64,000 nt of DNA, from contig JAFIEI010000002.1 in the NCBI GenBank assembly GCA_020832565.1, positions 186,001 to 250,000 of the forward strand. The letters are read 5' to 3'. Origin of the DNA: Salinarimonas sp. (lineage in GTDB: Bacteria > Pseudomonadota > Alphaproteobacteria > Rhizobiales > Beijerinckiaceae). Both the position numbers and the translations under genes were made by a program. Of the stretch, positions 54,788 through 63,384 are shown one piece after another. The notes below the pieces were generated by a model. The model was not told where the DNA came from. It worked only from the letters and a program-made list of their open reading frames with translations, and did no database searches. The first letter of the stretch is position 1, and each line of letters opens with the position of its first letter.

Positions 54788-55399
54788 GCCGATCCTCCCG
54801 TCGTCGCGCCACAGCGGCGAAACCCTTGAATCACAAGCCTACGCGTTCACCCGTCCGAGCGCAAAGGCGCAAGCAGACGATCGCGGAAACGCCCCGCGGC
54901 TCCAAAGTGAAAAATCGTCGCGGCGGGTCCGATTTTTCTTGTGAAATCCGTGCGATGGGTGTACCCACCGCCTTGCCCAATTTCGCACGTGCCTGTGGTC
55001 GCGTGCCGGTCGGCGGGAACGATCACTCTGATCGCCTCGCCCGGGAGCGTAAAGCTCGCGGAAGACGACTGGTGCCGGAGGCAACCGGCCTGTGGTGTCG
55101 CGAGACGACATCCAGCGCGGCTTAAAGCAACGACGACACGGGCTTTTTTGGTCTCCGTCGGCCCTCCACAGGTCGGCAACCGAAGAGGCTTGTCTCATCA
55201 TTGCCGCATGTGCGGATCGGATCTCTCCGTTCCAAACGAAGGCAGCACGACGGGTTCGACCCGAGCGACGCCGTTCATGTCTCCACAGCATGCTCAGTGT
55301 CGGCGCAGTCGCAACCCCCGAGCTGGGTGGCCCGCAGCCACCTGAATTCTGGCCGTGACGGCAATGTGCCGTCCGTCGAACCTTTGTCAGGAGGGCGCC
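54788..55399. other. 612-base gap with structured leader before the decarboxylase gene
   Basis: No gene is recognised. Several long open frames cross it, but none has a ribosome site or a recognisable protein. The last 75 bases before the decarboxylase start can form two hairpins (listed separately). The rest is ordinary GC-rich sequence. Confidence 0.6.
55326..55373 (+). ncRNA. Candidate structured leader (speF-like) of the decarboxylase gene
   Basis: Two perfect hairpins lie in tandem: GGTGGC/GCCACC at 55326-55342 and GACGGC/GCCGTC at 55357-55373, each with a five-base loop. The second ends 26 bases before the ATG at 55400. Rhizobiales ornithine decarboxylase genes are known to carry the conserved speF leader RNA at this position. 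I cannot confirm the Rfam consensus by eye. Confidence 0.45.
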
Positions 55400-56548
55400 A
55401 TGACCGCGCGCATCCACGAATTTCTGCGCAATCGCGACGATGACGGGCCGTGCCTGGTCGTCGATCGGGACGTCGTGCGCGAGAACTACTTCCAGTTCGC
55501 CCGCGCGCTGCCCGATACCCGCGTCTTCTACGCGGTGAAGGCGAACCCCGCGCCGGAGCTGCTGAAACTGCTTGCCGAGCTCGGTTCGAGCTTCGATACG
55601 GCTTCCGTACAGGAAATGCAGCTCGTGCTCGAGGCCGGTGCCACGGCGGAGCGCATCTCCTTCGGCAACACCATCAAGAAGGAGCGCGACATCGTGCGCG
55701 CCCTCGAGCTGGGTGTGCGCCTGTTCGCCGTCGATTGCGAGGCCGAGGTCGAGAAGATCGCCCGCGCGACCGAGCTCACCGGGGCCCATGACGTGCGCGT
55801 CTTCTGCCGGATCCTGTGCGACGGCGCCGGGGCGGAATGGCCGCTCTCGCGCAAGTTCGGCTGCGTGCCGGAAATGGCGGTCGAGGTGCTAGAACACGCC
55901 TGGCGGCTGGGGCTCGACGCCTATGGCGTGTCTTTCCATGTCGGCTCGCAGCAGGCGAATACGGAAGCCTGGGATCAGGCCCTCGCGGCCTCCGCGGCGA
56001 TTTTCCGCGAATGCGCCGAGCGGGGCATCCGCCTCTCGATGGTCAATCTCGGCGGCGGGTTTCCCACGCGTTATCTCAAGGCGATCCCGGCGGTCGATGC
56101 CTACGGGCAATCGATCTTCGAGGCGCTCTCACGGCATTTCGGCAACCGCATCCCGGAGACCATCATTGAGCCGGGTCGCGGCATGGTCGGCAATGCCGGC
56201 GTGATCGAGGCGGAAGTGGTGCTGGTTTCGAAGAAGAGCCATGCGGAAGACGAAATCCGCTGGGTCTATCTCGATATCGGCAAGTTCGGCGGCCTGGCCG
56301 AGACCATGGACGAGGCGATCCGCTACGCCATTCGCACGCCGCATGACGGTGAAGCGGCCACGCCCTGCGTGCTCGCCGGCCCGACCTGTGATTCGGCGGA
56401 TGTGATGTATGAGCGCATCCCCTATGACCTGCCGGTCTCGCTGTCGATCGGCGACAAGGTGCTGATCGAGGGCACCGGCGCCTATACCTCGACCTATGCG
56501 GCTGTGGCCTTCAACGGCTTTCCGCCGCTCAAGAGCTACGTGATCTGA
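55400..56548 (+). CDS. Ornithine/lysine-type decarboxylase (fold III)
   Basis: A 382-residue PLP-dependent decarboxylase of the eukaryotic-ODC-like fold. Lys47 in FYAVKANPAP binds PLP. HVGSQQANTEAWDQAL and GGGFPTRY bind phosphate and substrate. The catalytic Cys330 is in AGPTCDSADVMY. The product is probably putrescine, with possible cadaverine from lysine; the ligand cannot be settled by sequence. GGAGGG lies seven bases before the ATG. The leader hairpins suggest RNA-level control by polyamines. Confidence 0.93.
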   Translation: MTARIHEFLRNRDDDGPCLVVDRDVVRENYFQFARALPDTRVFYAVKANPAPELLKLLAELGSSFDTASVQEMQLVLEAGATAERISFGNTIKKERDIVRALELGVRLFAVDCEAEVEKIARATELTGAHDVRVFCRILCDGAGAEWPLSRKFGCVPEMAVEVLEHAWRLGLDAYGVSFHVGSQQANTEAWDQALAASAAIFRECAERGIRLSMVNLGGGFPTRYLKAIPAVDAYGQSIFEALSRHFGNRIPETIIEPGRGMVGNAGVIEAEVVLVSKKSHAEDEIRWVYLDIGKFGGLAETMDEAIRYAIRTPHDGEAATPCVLAGPTCDSADVMYERIPYDLPVSLSIGDKVLIEGTGAYTSTYAAVAFNGFPPLKSYVI

Positions 56549-56563
56549 AGATCTGATCGATGC

Positions 56564-56592
56564 ATGCGGGGTCCCGGGCCGGGATCCCGCAT
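56564..56592. terminator. Hairpin between converging decarboxylase and ybgC genes
   Basis: ATGCGGGgTCCCGG pairs with CCGGGAtCCCGCAT, apart from one opposed base. It stands in the 51-base gap between two convergent stops and may end both transcripts; no T run is present. Confidence 0.5.
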
Positions 56593-56599
56593 CGCGCCC

Positions 56600-57082
56600 C
56601 TACCCGCTTTCACGCTCCCCGAGCATGCCGGCAAGCGCCTCGCGCAGGGCCTTCGGGATCCGGGCCGGTCGCCCGTCGCGAATACAGGCGACGCTGACGC
56701 GCAGACCGACCAGCAACTCACCCGCCCGCTTCACCGCCTGATCCATCGTCAGCGACGCCCCGCCGGCCTCGATGATGCGCGTCTCGATATCGAGCACGTC
56801 ATCCATCAGGGCAGGCCGCCTGAAATCGATCTCCATGCGCCGCACCGCGAAGGCGAGCCCGCCCTCCTCGCGATGCAGGCGCGACTGGTCGATGCCGATG
56901 AGCCGCAGGCAATCGCTGCGTCCGCGCTCGCAATAGCGCAGGTAATTGGCGTGATAGACGATGCCCGAGAAATCCGTATCCTCGTAATAGACCCGCAGCC
57001 TCAGGCTGTGGACACCATCGGCGATCACGCCGGCGAGCGCGCGATCAGGGGCGTGGGAACGATCTTGCGCGAAATCCTGCAT
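56600..57082 (-). CDS. ybgC: YbgC-family acyl-CoA thioesterase
   Basis: A 160-residue hot-dog thioesterase linked to the Tol-Pal envelope system. The active-site motif is YYEDTDFSGIVYHANYLRYC with the catalytic Asp and the following Glu-Arg-Gly-Arg. In many proteobacteria ybgC precedes tolQ, but no tol genes lie here. It acts on short-chain acyl-CoA or acyl-ACP in related bacteria. It is divergent from the large DUF4175 gene. Confidence 0.93.
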   Translation of the reverse strand: MQDFAQDRSHAPDRALAGVIADGVHSLRLRVYYEDTDFSGIVYHANYLRYCERGRSDCLRLIGIDQSRLHREEGGLAFAVRRMEIDFRRPALMDDVLDIETRIIEAGGASLTMDQAVKRAGELLVGLRVSVACIRDGRPARIPKALREALAGMLGERESG

Positions 57083-57174
57083 CTGTGATCCTCGTTGCGG
57101 GCGCGGCTGCGGGCAATCGCCGCTGCCCGTGTGCTTTCGCCCAGAAATAACCGTGTTACGATGCCATTGAAACT

Positions 57175-59889
57175 ATGAAACCGGTCCTTGACCGGACGGG
57201 CGGCAGGCGCGCCGCCGGGGGTGCGCGCGATGCGCTCCCGCCGAGACACGAGATGCAGGGACGCCGTATGCGATTTCTCCCGCAAGGGCTGCGAGCCCTG
57301 TTTCGCCGAGCCGGCACCGAGACGCCGGCGCAGGATTCCCTTGATCCGGCCGTACAACAAAGCCGTTTGCGCGCACGGCTCGACCGCCTCGTCGGGCGCG
57401 CGCGGGTCACGCTTGCGATCGAACAGCTCTGGCCGCGCCTGTGGCTGCCGCTGGCCGTCATCGCCGCCTTCCTGACACTCGCCTGGCTCGGCCTGTTCCA
57501 GCAGATCCCGCCGCTGGCGCGTATCGCGATCGTCGCCGTATCGGCCCTCGCGCTGCTCGCAGCGTTCGTGCCGGCCGGGTTCACCCTCGCGCGGATCCTG
57601 CGCGAACGATCCGATCGCAAGGCGGCACTGGCGCGGCTCGAGCGTGATTCGCGGCTCGAGCACGGCCCCGCGCGCACCATCGACGACAATCTCGCCCTCG
57701 GTGGCCGCGACCCGGCCTCCATGGTGCTTTGGGAAATCCACCGCAAGCGCGCAGCCGCTGCGCTTGCCGGGATGCGCCTCGACGCGCCCGATCCCGCCAT
57801 GCCCCGGCGCGACCGTTATGCGCTGCGGGCTCTGCCCGTTCTCGCCGTCGCGGCCAGCGCCTTCGTCGCCGGACCGGAAATCGGCGCACGGCTCGGCGCC
57901 GCCTTCGACTGGAGCGTTCCGGCACCGGAAGCCGCAGCGATACGCATCGACGGCTGGGTCGACCCGCCGGGCTATACCGGCATGGCGCCGCTGATGCTCG
58001 ACTTCCAGCGCGATGTCCAGCATCTGCGCGTCCCGGAAGATTCCGTCATCGTGATTCGCATGGCGGGCGCGGATACGCCACGGATCGCGCCGGTCACCGG
58101 TCTCGACGCCCTCGACGGCTCGGGCCGCGAAGCCGGCGCGGGGCTCACCGAGCAGCGCTTTCGCATCCATGGCGACGCGCAGCTCGAACTCGGCCCCGAA
58201 TCCGCCCCCGATCACCGCCTGAGCATCACCGCGATCCCGGATCTGCCGCCCGAGATCGAATTCGTCGATTCGCCGGAAGTGCAGTCGCGCGGCGCCTTCA
58301 CCCTCACCTACATGATGCAGGACGATTACGGCGTCGCCGATGCACGCGGCATCGTCGCCCTGCCGCCCGAGCGCGATGCTCATGCCCCCCTGGTCCCGCC
58401 GCCGGAATTGCCGCTTTCGCTCTCGCGCAGCGGCGAGGACGATATCGCATCGACGAATTTCGACCGCACCGAGCATCCCTGGGCCGGGGCGCGGGTGACG
58501 CTTCAGCTCGAGGCGCGCGACGATGCCGGTCAGGCCGGCTATTCCGACGTTATCGACTTCACCCTGCCACAACGCCCCTTCAACGATCCGCTGGCCCGTG
58601 CGCTGGTCGAGCAGCGGCGCAATCTCGTGCTCAACCCCGCGCAGCGGGACCGGGTGCTGGGCGCGCTCGATGCGCTGGCGATCGCACCGGAGCGCTTCGA
58701 GATCGCCTGGGGCGTCTGGCTCGGCCTGCGCAGCGCGACCAGCCGGCTCGCGCAGGCGCGCAGCGACGAGGATCTGATCGACGTCGCGGACTGGCTCTGG
58801 GCCATGGCGCTCGATATCGAGGATGGCGGGCTCTCCGATGCCGAGCAGGCCCTGCGCGCGGCCCAGGAGCGCCTGCAGCAAGCCATGGACGAGGGCGCGA
58901 GCGAGGAAGAACTCGCCCAGCTCATGGAGGAACTGCGCGAAGCCATGGACGCCTTCATGCAGGAACTCGCACGCCGGATGATGGAGAACGAAGACAGTGC
59001 CGAGGCGCCGCGCATGCCCTCGGGCGAGCAGCAGATGATCACCCAGCAGGACCTGCAGGACATGATGGATGCCATGCAGGAGGCGATGCGCAACGGCGAT
59101 ATGGCCGAGGCCCAGCGGCTGATGGACGAGTTGCGCAACATCATGCAGAACCTGCAGACCGCCCAGCGCGGCGACATGTATTCCGATCCCCATACCCGCG
59201 AACTCAACCGCCAGTTCGACGAGCTCGACGCCATCACCCGCGAGCAGCAGCAATTGCGCGACGATACTTTCGGCGATGCGCAGCGCCAGCGGCGCGGCGA
59301 GCAGGCCGAGGGCGATGGTCAGCAGGGCGAGGGAGAGGGCCGGCAGGAAGGCGAAGGGCCGGGCGATCTCACCGAGCAGCAGCAGGCCCTGCGCGACCGG
59401 CTGCAGGAGTTGCAGGAACGCATGCGCGAACTCGGCATGCAGGGCGAACAGGGTCTCGACGATGCCGAAGGCGCCATGGGCGATGCCGAAGGTGCGCTTG
59501 GCGAAGGTCGTCCCGATGACGCCGTCGACGCGCAGGGCCGCGCACTGGAAGGTTTGCAACAGGGTCTCCAGGGCATGGCCGAGCAGATGCAGCAGATGTT
59601 CGGCGAGGGCCAGGGCGAAGGCGGCGGCCAGCCCGGCGAGATGCGCGGCGAAGGCGGCAACGGCCAGATGGGTCGCATGGATGGCCGCGAGGGCCGCGAT
59701 ACGGATCCGCTCGGCCGCCCGACGCGTGACCGCGGCCGCTTCGAGAGCGATGTGCGTGTCCCCGGTGCCGACGAGAGCCCGGCGCGCCGTGCCCGGCGTA
59801 TTCTGGAGGAGCTGCGCGACCGCCTGGCCGATCCCGGCCTGCCCGGTGAAGAGCGCGACTATTTCGAGCGTCTCTTGCGCCGCGACTGA
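57175..59889 (+). CDS. DUF4175/TIGR02302-type membrane protein
   Basis: A protein of up to 904 residues. Two transmembrane helices lie near the N-terminus (LPLAVIAAFLTLAWLGLF and ARIAIVAVSALALLAAFVPA). A long central domain follows. The C-terminal third (about 560-840) is extremely rich in Met, Gln, Glu and Gly with long amphipathic helices, for example in EELAQLMEELREAMDAFMQE. These are hallmarks of the TIGR02302 family of Rhizobiales, whose function is unknown. ATGs at 57253 and 57268 are alternative starts. The gene ends at a strong terminator. The Gln/Gly/Glu-rich part looks like a disordered or coiled envelope segment. Confidence 0.88.
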   Translation: MKPVLDRTGGRRAAGGARDALPPRHEMQGRRMRFLPQGLRALFRRAGTETPAQDSLDPAVQQSRLRARLDRLVGRARVTLAIEQLWPRLWLPLAVIAAFLTLAWLGLFQQIPPLARIAIVAVSALALLAAFVPAGFTLARILRERSDRKAALARLERDSRLEHGPARTIDDNLALGGRDPASMVLWEIHRKRAAAALAGMRLDAPDPAMPRRDRYALRALPVLAVAASAFVAGPEIGARLGAAFDWSVPAPEAAAIRIDGWVDPPGYTGMAPLMLDFQRDVQHLRVPEDSVIVIRMAGADTPRIAPVTGLDALDGSGREAGAGLTEQRFRIHGDAQLELGPESAPDHRLSITAIPDLPPEIEFVDSPEVQSRGAFTLTYMMQDDYGVADARGIVALPPERDAHAPLVPPPELPLSLSRSGEDDIASTNFDRTEHPWAGARVTLQLEARDDAGQAGYSDVIDFTLPQRPFNDPLARALVEQRRNLVLNPAQRDRVLGALDALAIAPERFEIAWGVWLGLRSATSRLAQARSDEDLIDVADWLWAMALDIEDGGLSDAEQALRAAQERLQQAMDEGASEEELAQLMEELREAMDAFMQELARRMMENEDSAEAPRMPSGEQQMITQQDLQDMMDAMQEAMRNGDMAEAQRLMDELRNIMQNLQTAQRGDMYSDPHTRELNRQFDELDAITREQQQLRDDTFGDAQRQRRGEQAEGDGQQGEGEGRQEGEGPGDLTEQQQALRDRLQELQERMRELGMQGEQGLDDAEGAMGDAEGALGEGRPDDAVDAQGRALEGLQQGLQGMAEQMQQMFGEGQGEGGGQPGEMRGEGGNGQMGRMDGREGRDTDPLGRPTRDRGRFESDVRVPGADESPARRARRILEELRDRLADPGLPGEERDYFERLLRRD

Positions 59890-59908
59890 GTGTCACGCCC
59901 GATCATGC

Positions 59909-59946
59909 AAAAACGCCGCCGCGTTTTCGAGCGCGGCGGCGTTTTT
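59909..59946. terminator. Bidirectional terminator between DUF4175 and bamE genes
   Basis: AAAAACGCCGCCGCG (59909-59923) and CGCGGCGGCGTTTTT (59932-59946) form a 15-bp stem with runs of A and T at the edges. It separates the convergent stops of the two genes and should act on both strands. Confidence 0.88.
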
Positions 59947-59969
59947 CATTGAAACCTGATTTGCGACGC

Positions 59970-60410
59970 TCAGCGCAGCGGGTTGAATCCGACGACGCCG
60001 CGGAAGAGGTTGGCGAGGAAGCTCTGCTCCTGCCCGCCCGTCGGGGTCGTGCGCGAGATGAAATCGAAGATCTTGCCGTCCTCGAGCCCGTAAAGCGCCA
60101 CCCGCTCGACCCGCAGGTTCGGCGTGAAATAGACGGCCGTGACGCGCTGGTCGACGACTTCCTGCTTCTGGAAGGCGAATTGCTGGCGTGTCGTCTGGCT
60201 GACGTAATACCAGGACTGGTTACCGACGGTGGATACGGTCGATGGCGTGCCGAGCGTCTCGAGCACCTGCTCGGCGGACATACCCGCCCGCACGCTCTCG
60301 ACAGCCTCTTCGTCGACGATATAGCCGCGCTGGAAAGTCTCACCCTGCATGCAGGCCGTGGTGAGGCCGGCAATCAGGATAACGGCGGCAAGGCGGGAAA
60401 ACATCTTCAT
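59970..60410 (-). CDS. bamE: Outer membrane assembly lipoprotein BamE
   Basis: A 146-residue lipoprotein of the BAM complex that inserts outer-membrane proteins. The N-terminus is a lipoprotein signal peptide, MKMFSRLAAVILIAGLTTAC, with the lipidated Cys20 after LTTA. The SmpA/OmlA domain has GMSAEQVLETLGTPSTVSTV and the end SFLANLFRGVVGFNP. I chose the ATG at 60410, which begins the signal peptide; the longer frame to 60596 is antisense to the next gene. It is divergent from the Cbp3 chaperone gene, the usual alphaproteobacterial arrangement. Confidence 0.93.
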   Translation of the reverse strand: MKMFSRLAAVILIAGLTTACMQGETFQRGYIVDEEAVESVRAGMSAEQVLETLGTPSTVSTVGNQSWYYVSQTTRQQFAFQKQEVVDQRVTAVYFTPNLRVERVALYGLEDGKIFDFISRTTPTGGQEQSFLANLFRGVVGFNPLR

Positions 60411-60537
60411 AGCGACTCGCTTCCGGCGCTGGTCCATTCGAACTGCGGCTTCGGGGAACTTGCGCCCGGCCGGGTGAATGGCGTAACCCGACTGGGATGG
60501 TTTGACAAGGGCGCGTACGCCCGGAAAGCTGAGGCCG

Positions 60538-61068
60538 ATGATCTTCAACTGGTTTCGCAAGGACCGTGTCCAGGACCCGGTACAGACAATGCTCACCCGC
60601 GTGATCGCCGCATCGCGCGCAGAACCGCTCTATACCGACCTCGGCGTGCCCGATACGCTGGAAGGCCGTTACGAATCCGTCATCGTCCATATGACGCTGG
60701 TTCTTCGGCGGCTGCGTAATCTGCCACCGCCGGCGGATGATTTTGCCCAGGAATTCGTCGATGCCTTCTTCAAATGGCTCGACATGTCCCTGCGCGACAT
60801 GGGTGTCAGCGATCTCGGCGTACCCAAACGCATGAAGAAGCTGGTCACCGCGTTTTATGGCCGCGCCCGCAGCTACGGCGTCGCCCTCGACGAAGAGGAT
60901 CGCGCCGCGCTGGAAGAGGCGCTCGACCGGAACGTCACCGAGCGCGGCGATCCGGCGCATGCCCTGGCCGCTTACATGATCGCGGCGGAAGCGGCGCTGG
61001 CCGGGCAGGATTTCGACGCATTGCTGCGCGAGGGTCCGGCCTTCGACGCCGCCCTTACCCTCACCTGA
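60538..61068 (+). CDS. Cbp3/ubiquinol-cytochrome c chaperone family protein
   Basis: A 176-residue protein of the family that in mitochondria (Cbp3) and Rhodobacter relatives helps assemble cytochrome b of the bc1 complex. The conserved core is VHMTLVLRRLRNL then FAQEFVDAFFKWLDMSLRDMG and VPKRMKKLVTAFYGRARSYG. The ATG at 60538 gives the usual length. Pairing with bamE and yceD is typical in alphaproteobacteria. The bc1 role is transferred from the family. Confidence 0.9.
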   Translation: MIFNWFRKDRVQDPVQTMLTRVIAASRAEPLYTDLGVPDTLEGRYESVIVHMTLVLRRLRNLPPPADDFAQEFVDAFFKWLDMSLRDMGVSDLGVPKRMKKLVTAFYGRARSYGVALDEEDRAALEEALDRNVTERGDPAHALAAYMIAAEAALAGQDFDALLREGPAFDAALTLT

Positions 61069-61078
61069 CGAGACAACC

Positions 61079-61681
61079 ATGGCCAGAGACAAAAGCGATC
61101 GCCCCGACCGGAAGAAGATGCCTGCCGCCGGCATCGGAACGGATGGTGCCATGATACCCGGGCCGCTCTCGCGCCTCGTGGATGCGGAGCGCCTGCCCCA
61201 GCATGGTGCCGAGATCTCCGTCGAACCCGGCACCGAGGAACTGGCTGCCCTGGCCGAGGCGCTCGACATCCCCGCGATACATGCTCTCGAAGGCCGGTTC
61301 CTGGTCGAAGGCTCGGGCAAGCGCGCCAAGGTTACCGGCACAGTGCGCGCGCGGGTGACACGCATCTGCGGCGTGTCGCTCGATCCGTTCGAAACCGAGG
61401 TCGAGGAAGAGGTCGATCTCGACTTTGCCGCAGCCCAGAGACGTAAATTGACGCCGGAAGAAGAAGAGCAGCGCCTTATCGATCCGCCCGACGAGATCGT
61501 GGGCGGCAAGATCGATCTCGGACGCGTCACGGCTGAATTCCTCGCGCTCGGCCTCGATCCCTTCCCGCGCAAACCCGGCGCCGTCTTCGAGGAGCCGGCA
61601 CCGCAGGAGTCGCGCAAGAACCCGTTCGGCGCGCTCGAAGGTCTCGCGATACGCAAGGATGGCGGAAAAGCCGAGGATTGA
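61079..61681 (+). CDS. YceD (DUF177) family protein
   Basis: A 200-residue DUF177/YceD protein. The conserved domain includes GRFLVEGSGKRAKVTGTVRA, then VTRICGVSLDPFETEVEEEV with the single conserved Cys, and the acidic LTPEEEEQRLIDPPDEIVGG. The C-terminus DPFPRKPGAVFEEP is family-typical. YceD genes usually precede rpmF and/or plsX; here the expected plsX-fabH-ihfA run is missing and a convergent CoA-transferase pair follows. The function is unknown, with ribosomal RNA processing suggested elsewhere. Confidence 0.92.
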   Translation: MARDKSDRPDRKKMPAAGIGTDGAMIPGPLSRLVDAERLPQHGAEISVEPGTEELAALAEALDIPAIHALEGRFLVEGSGKRAKVTGTVRARVTRICGVSLDPFETEVEEEVDLDFAAAQRRKLTPEEEEQRLIDPPDEIVGGKIDLGRVTAEFLALGLDPFPRKPGAVFEEPAPQESRKNPFGALEGLAIRKDGGKAED

Positions 61682-61699
61682 GCCCAAGGCGCAGGTGCC

Positions 61700-62443
61700 T
61701 CAGGCCGCGATGCCCCAGAGTTGCGCGGCAAAACCGGGATAGGTTTCCGCAACGGCACGCGCCACCGGCCCGCGCATCAGCGCCAGCGTGTCATTATCGG
61801 GCAGTGGCGTTTGCGGCACCGTGTCGGGCGTGTTGTAGGCAAATCCCGTCTGCGCCGCGACCGTTTCCGGCGTTTCGCCCGGATGTACGCTGCGCAGAGT
61901 GAAGCGGGCCTCATCGGGCGAGAACGCGAAGACGGCCCTTCCCGTCACCAGCGCACGCGGCCCGCCCGGGCGATAGATCCCGGGATCCGAGGTACCCGGT
62001 GCCGAGACGAAATCGACCTTCTCCACCAGCGTGCGCGGGGTATGCTCCTCGCGAAAGAGGATGACCTTCGGCACCATGAAGGCGAGATAGGCCGAGCCGA
62101 AGGAGCCCGGAAAACGCACTTTCGGGCGGTCGGGGTCACCGATCCCGACGAGATTGATATTGCCGGCCCCGTCGATCTGCCCGCCGGAAAGAAAGAACGC
62201 GTCGATGCGTCCCTGCGCGGCGCAGTCGAAGAGCTCGCGCCCGCCATCGGTGAAGAAATTGTGCCGGGTGCTGCCGAGCACCGAGACGCGCATGGCACCG
62301 CCGGATCGCGCCTGCGCCAGAAGTGCGGCAGCGCCCGGCACCGGCGAACTCGCACCCACAGCGACATGGCCGCATCCGTCCAGCATGTCGGCAATGACGG
62401 CGATCAGGATTTCCCGGATCTGTATGGCCCCCTCGGTCATCAT
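61700..62443 (-). CDS. CoA-transferase-like protein, subunit B
   Basis: A 247-residue protein of the CoA-transferase family I beta-type fold. It contains HVAVGASSPVPGAAALLAQA, SVLGSTRHNFFTDGGRELFD, then FFLSGGQIDGAGNINLVGIG and RFPGSFGSAYLAFMV. I see no obvious ENG or GxGxE-type catalytic glutamate at the expected region. The IpdB type of CoA-ring hydrolase also lacks it, so hydrolytic rather than transfer activity is possible. Its ATG overlaps the subunit A stop (ATGA). Likely a heterodimer with the upstream gene. Confidence 0.82.
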   Translation of the reverse strand: MMTEGAIQIREILIAVIADMLDGCGHVAVGASSPVPGAAALLAQARSGGAMRVSVLGSTRHNFFTDGGRELFDCAAQGRIDAFFLSGGQIDGAGNINLVGIGDPDRPKVRFPGSFGSAYLAFMVPKVILFREEHTPRTLVEKVDFVSAPGTSDPGIYRPGGPRALVTGRAVFAFSPDEARFTLRSVHPGETPETVAAQTGFAYNTPDTVPQTPLPDNDTLALMRGPVARAVAETYPGFAAQLWGIAA

Positions 62444-63270
62444 GCGCTCACCATCTGCCCGGCGTCGATGTTCTCCAGCCACGCGGCGAACGCGGCGTCG
62501 TCGCGCGATGCCTGCGCGTAATCCGCGAGCGCTGCCTCGTCCGGGCCATAGGCTCCGAACAGCCCGACCGGGTCGGCGCCACGCGCTGCCTGCGCGATCG
62601 CCTCGACATAGAGCGCGGGAATGGTGGCACCCGCGCGCGCCTCGTCGGCGAGGAAATCGGTATCGACGATCCGCTCCACGCTCACGAGCGTGCGCCGCGC
62701 CGCATGGGCCATCAGCATGAGTTCGCGCCGCACGCCGATGAAGACGTTGCCGTCGCGATCGGCGGCGGGGGCATGAAACAGGGCGATCTCCGGAGTGATG
62801 GCCGGCACGAGCAGGATCGGGTCGTTCCCGGCTTGCGCATAGGGATTGTCGATCACCTTCCAGTCCGGCCGACGTGCCACGAGATCGGAGCCGAGAATAC
62901 CGCGCAGGGGCATGAAGGGAATACCCTTCTCCGCCGCCTGCAGGCCGGCATGGATGACCGGGCAGGTGGCGTCGCGCATGACGAGGCGTCCCGCGCGCAG
63001 CGCCGCGTTGAAGCGACCGGCGGGGCCGTATTCGCCCAACGATACGGCAGCCGCCTCGATCTCGGCGACGCAGCCGGCGCCGATCAGCATATCCGCCTGG
63101 AAACCGGCGGTCGGCACGGCGACGAGGCGCAGGCCGCGCGCACGCCGCTGGAGAAGTGTCCGGATCACGGCCATGGAGCAGCCGCTGTAATCGGGCGCGA
63201 TGGCGAGCCGTGTGCCGTCTGGAATACGGGCGGCGAGATCGGCGATATCGAGAATGGCGGGGCCGGTCAT
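62440..63270 (-). CDS. CoA-transferase-like protein, subunit A
   Basis: A 276-residue partner of the downstream subunit. Features are RLAIAPDYSGCSMAVIRTLL, LRLVAVPTAGFQADMLIGAG, then EYGPAGRFNAALRAGRLVMR and the segment GNDPILLVPAITPEIALFHA near the acyl-CoA site. The family includes glutaconate CoA-transferase and the steroid-ring IpdA/B hydrolases; the substrate cannot be assigned. Only the two genes form the unit, with no neighbouring acyl-CoA dehydrogenase. It starts 34 bases before the window's next divergent space. Confidence 0.85.
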   Translation of the reverse strand: MTGPAILDIADLAARIPDGTRLAIAPDYSGCSMAVIRTLLQRRARGLRLVAVPTAGFQADMLIGAGCVAEIEAAAVSLGEYGPAGRFNAALRAGRLVMRDATCPVIHAGLQAAEKGIPFMPLRGILGSDLVARRPDWKVIDNPYAQAGNDPILLVPAITPEIALFHAPAADRDGNVFIGVRRELMLMAHAARRTLVSVERIVDTDFLADEARAGATIPALYVEAIAQAARGADPVGLFGAYGPDEAALADYAQASRDDAAFAAWLENIDAGQMVSA

Positions 63271-63384
63271 GGCATCCCTCCTGCCTGCATAAGCTGCGCA
63301 ACACGCCTGATCATACAGGCGAAGACGGCCACCATAAGTGCCAAACGCGCAGAGCGACCTGTGTGAAAAGCGCTTGCAGGGCGG

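Noticed and set aside
54839-55789. A 316-residue minus-strand frame upstream of the decarboxylase gene
   Set aside because: Much of it is antisense to the decarboxylase gene; the rest has no family signal or ribosome site.
57025-59559. An 844-residue minus-strand frame
   Set aside because: It is antisense to the DUF4175 gene and shows no domain. The plus-strand protein has membrane helices and family features.
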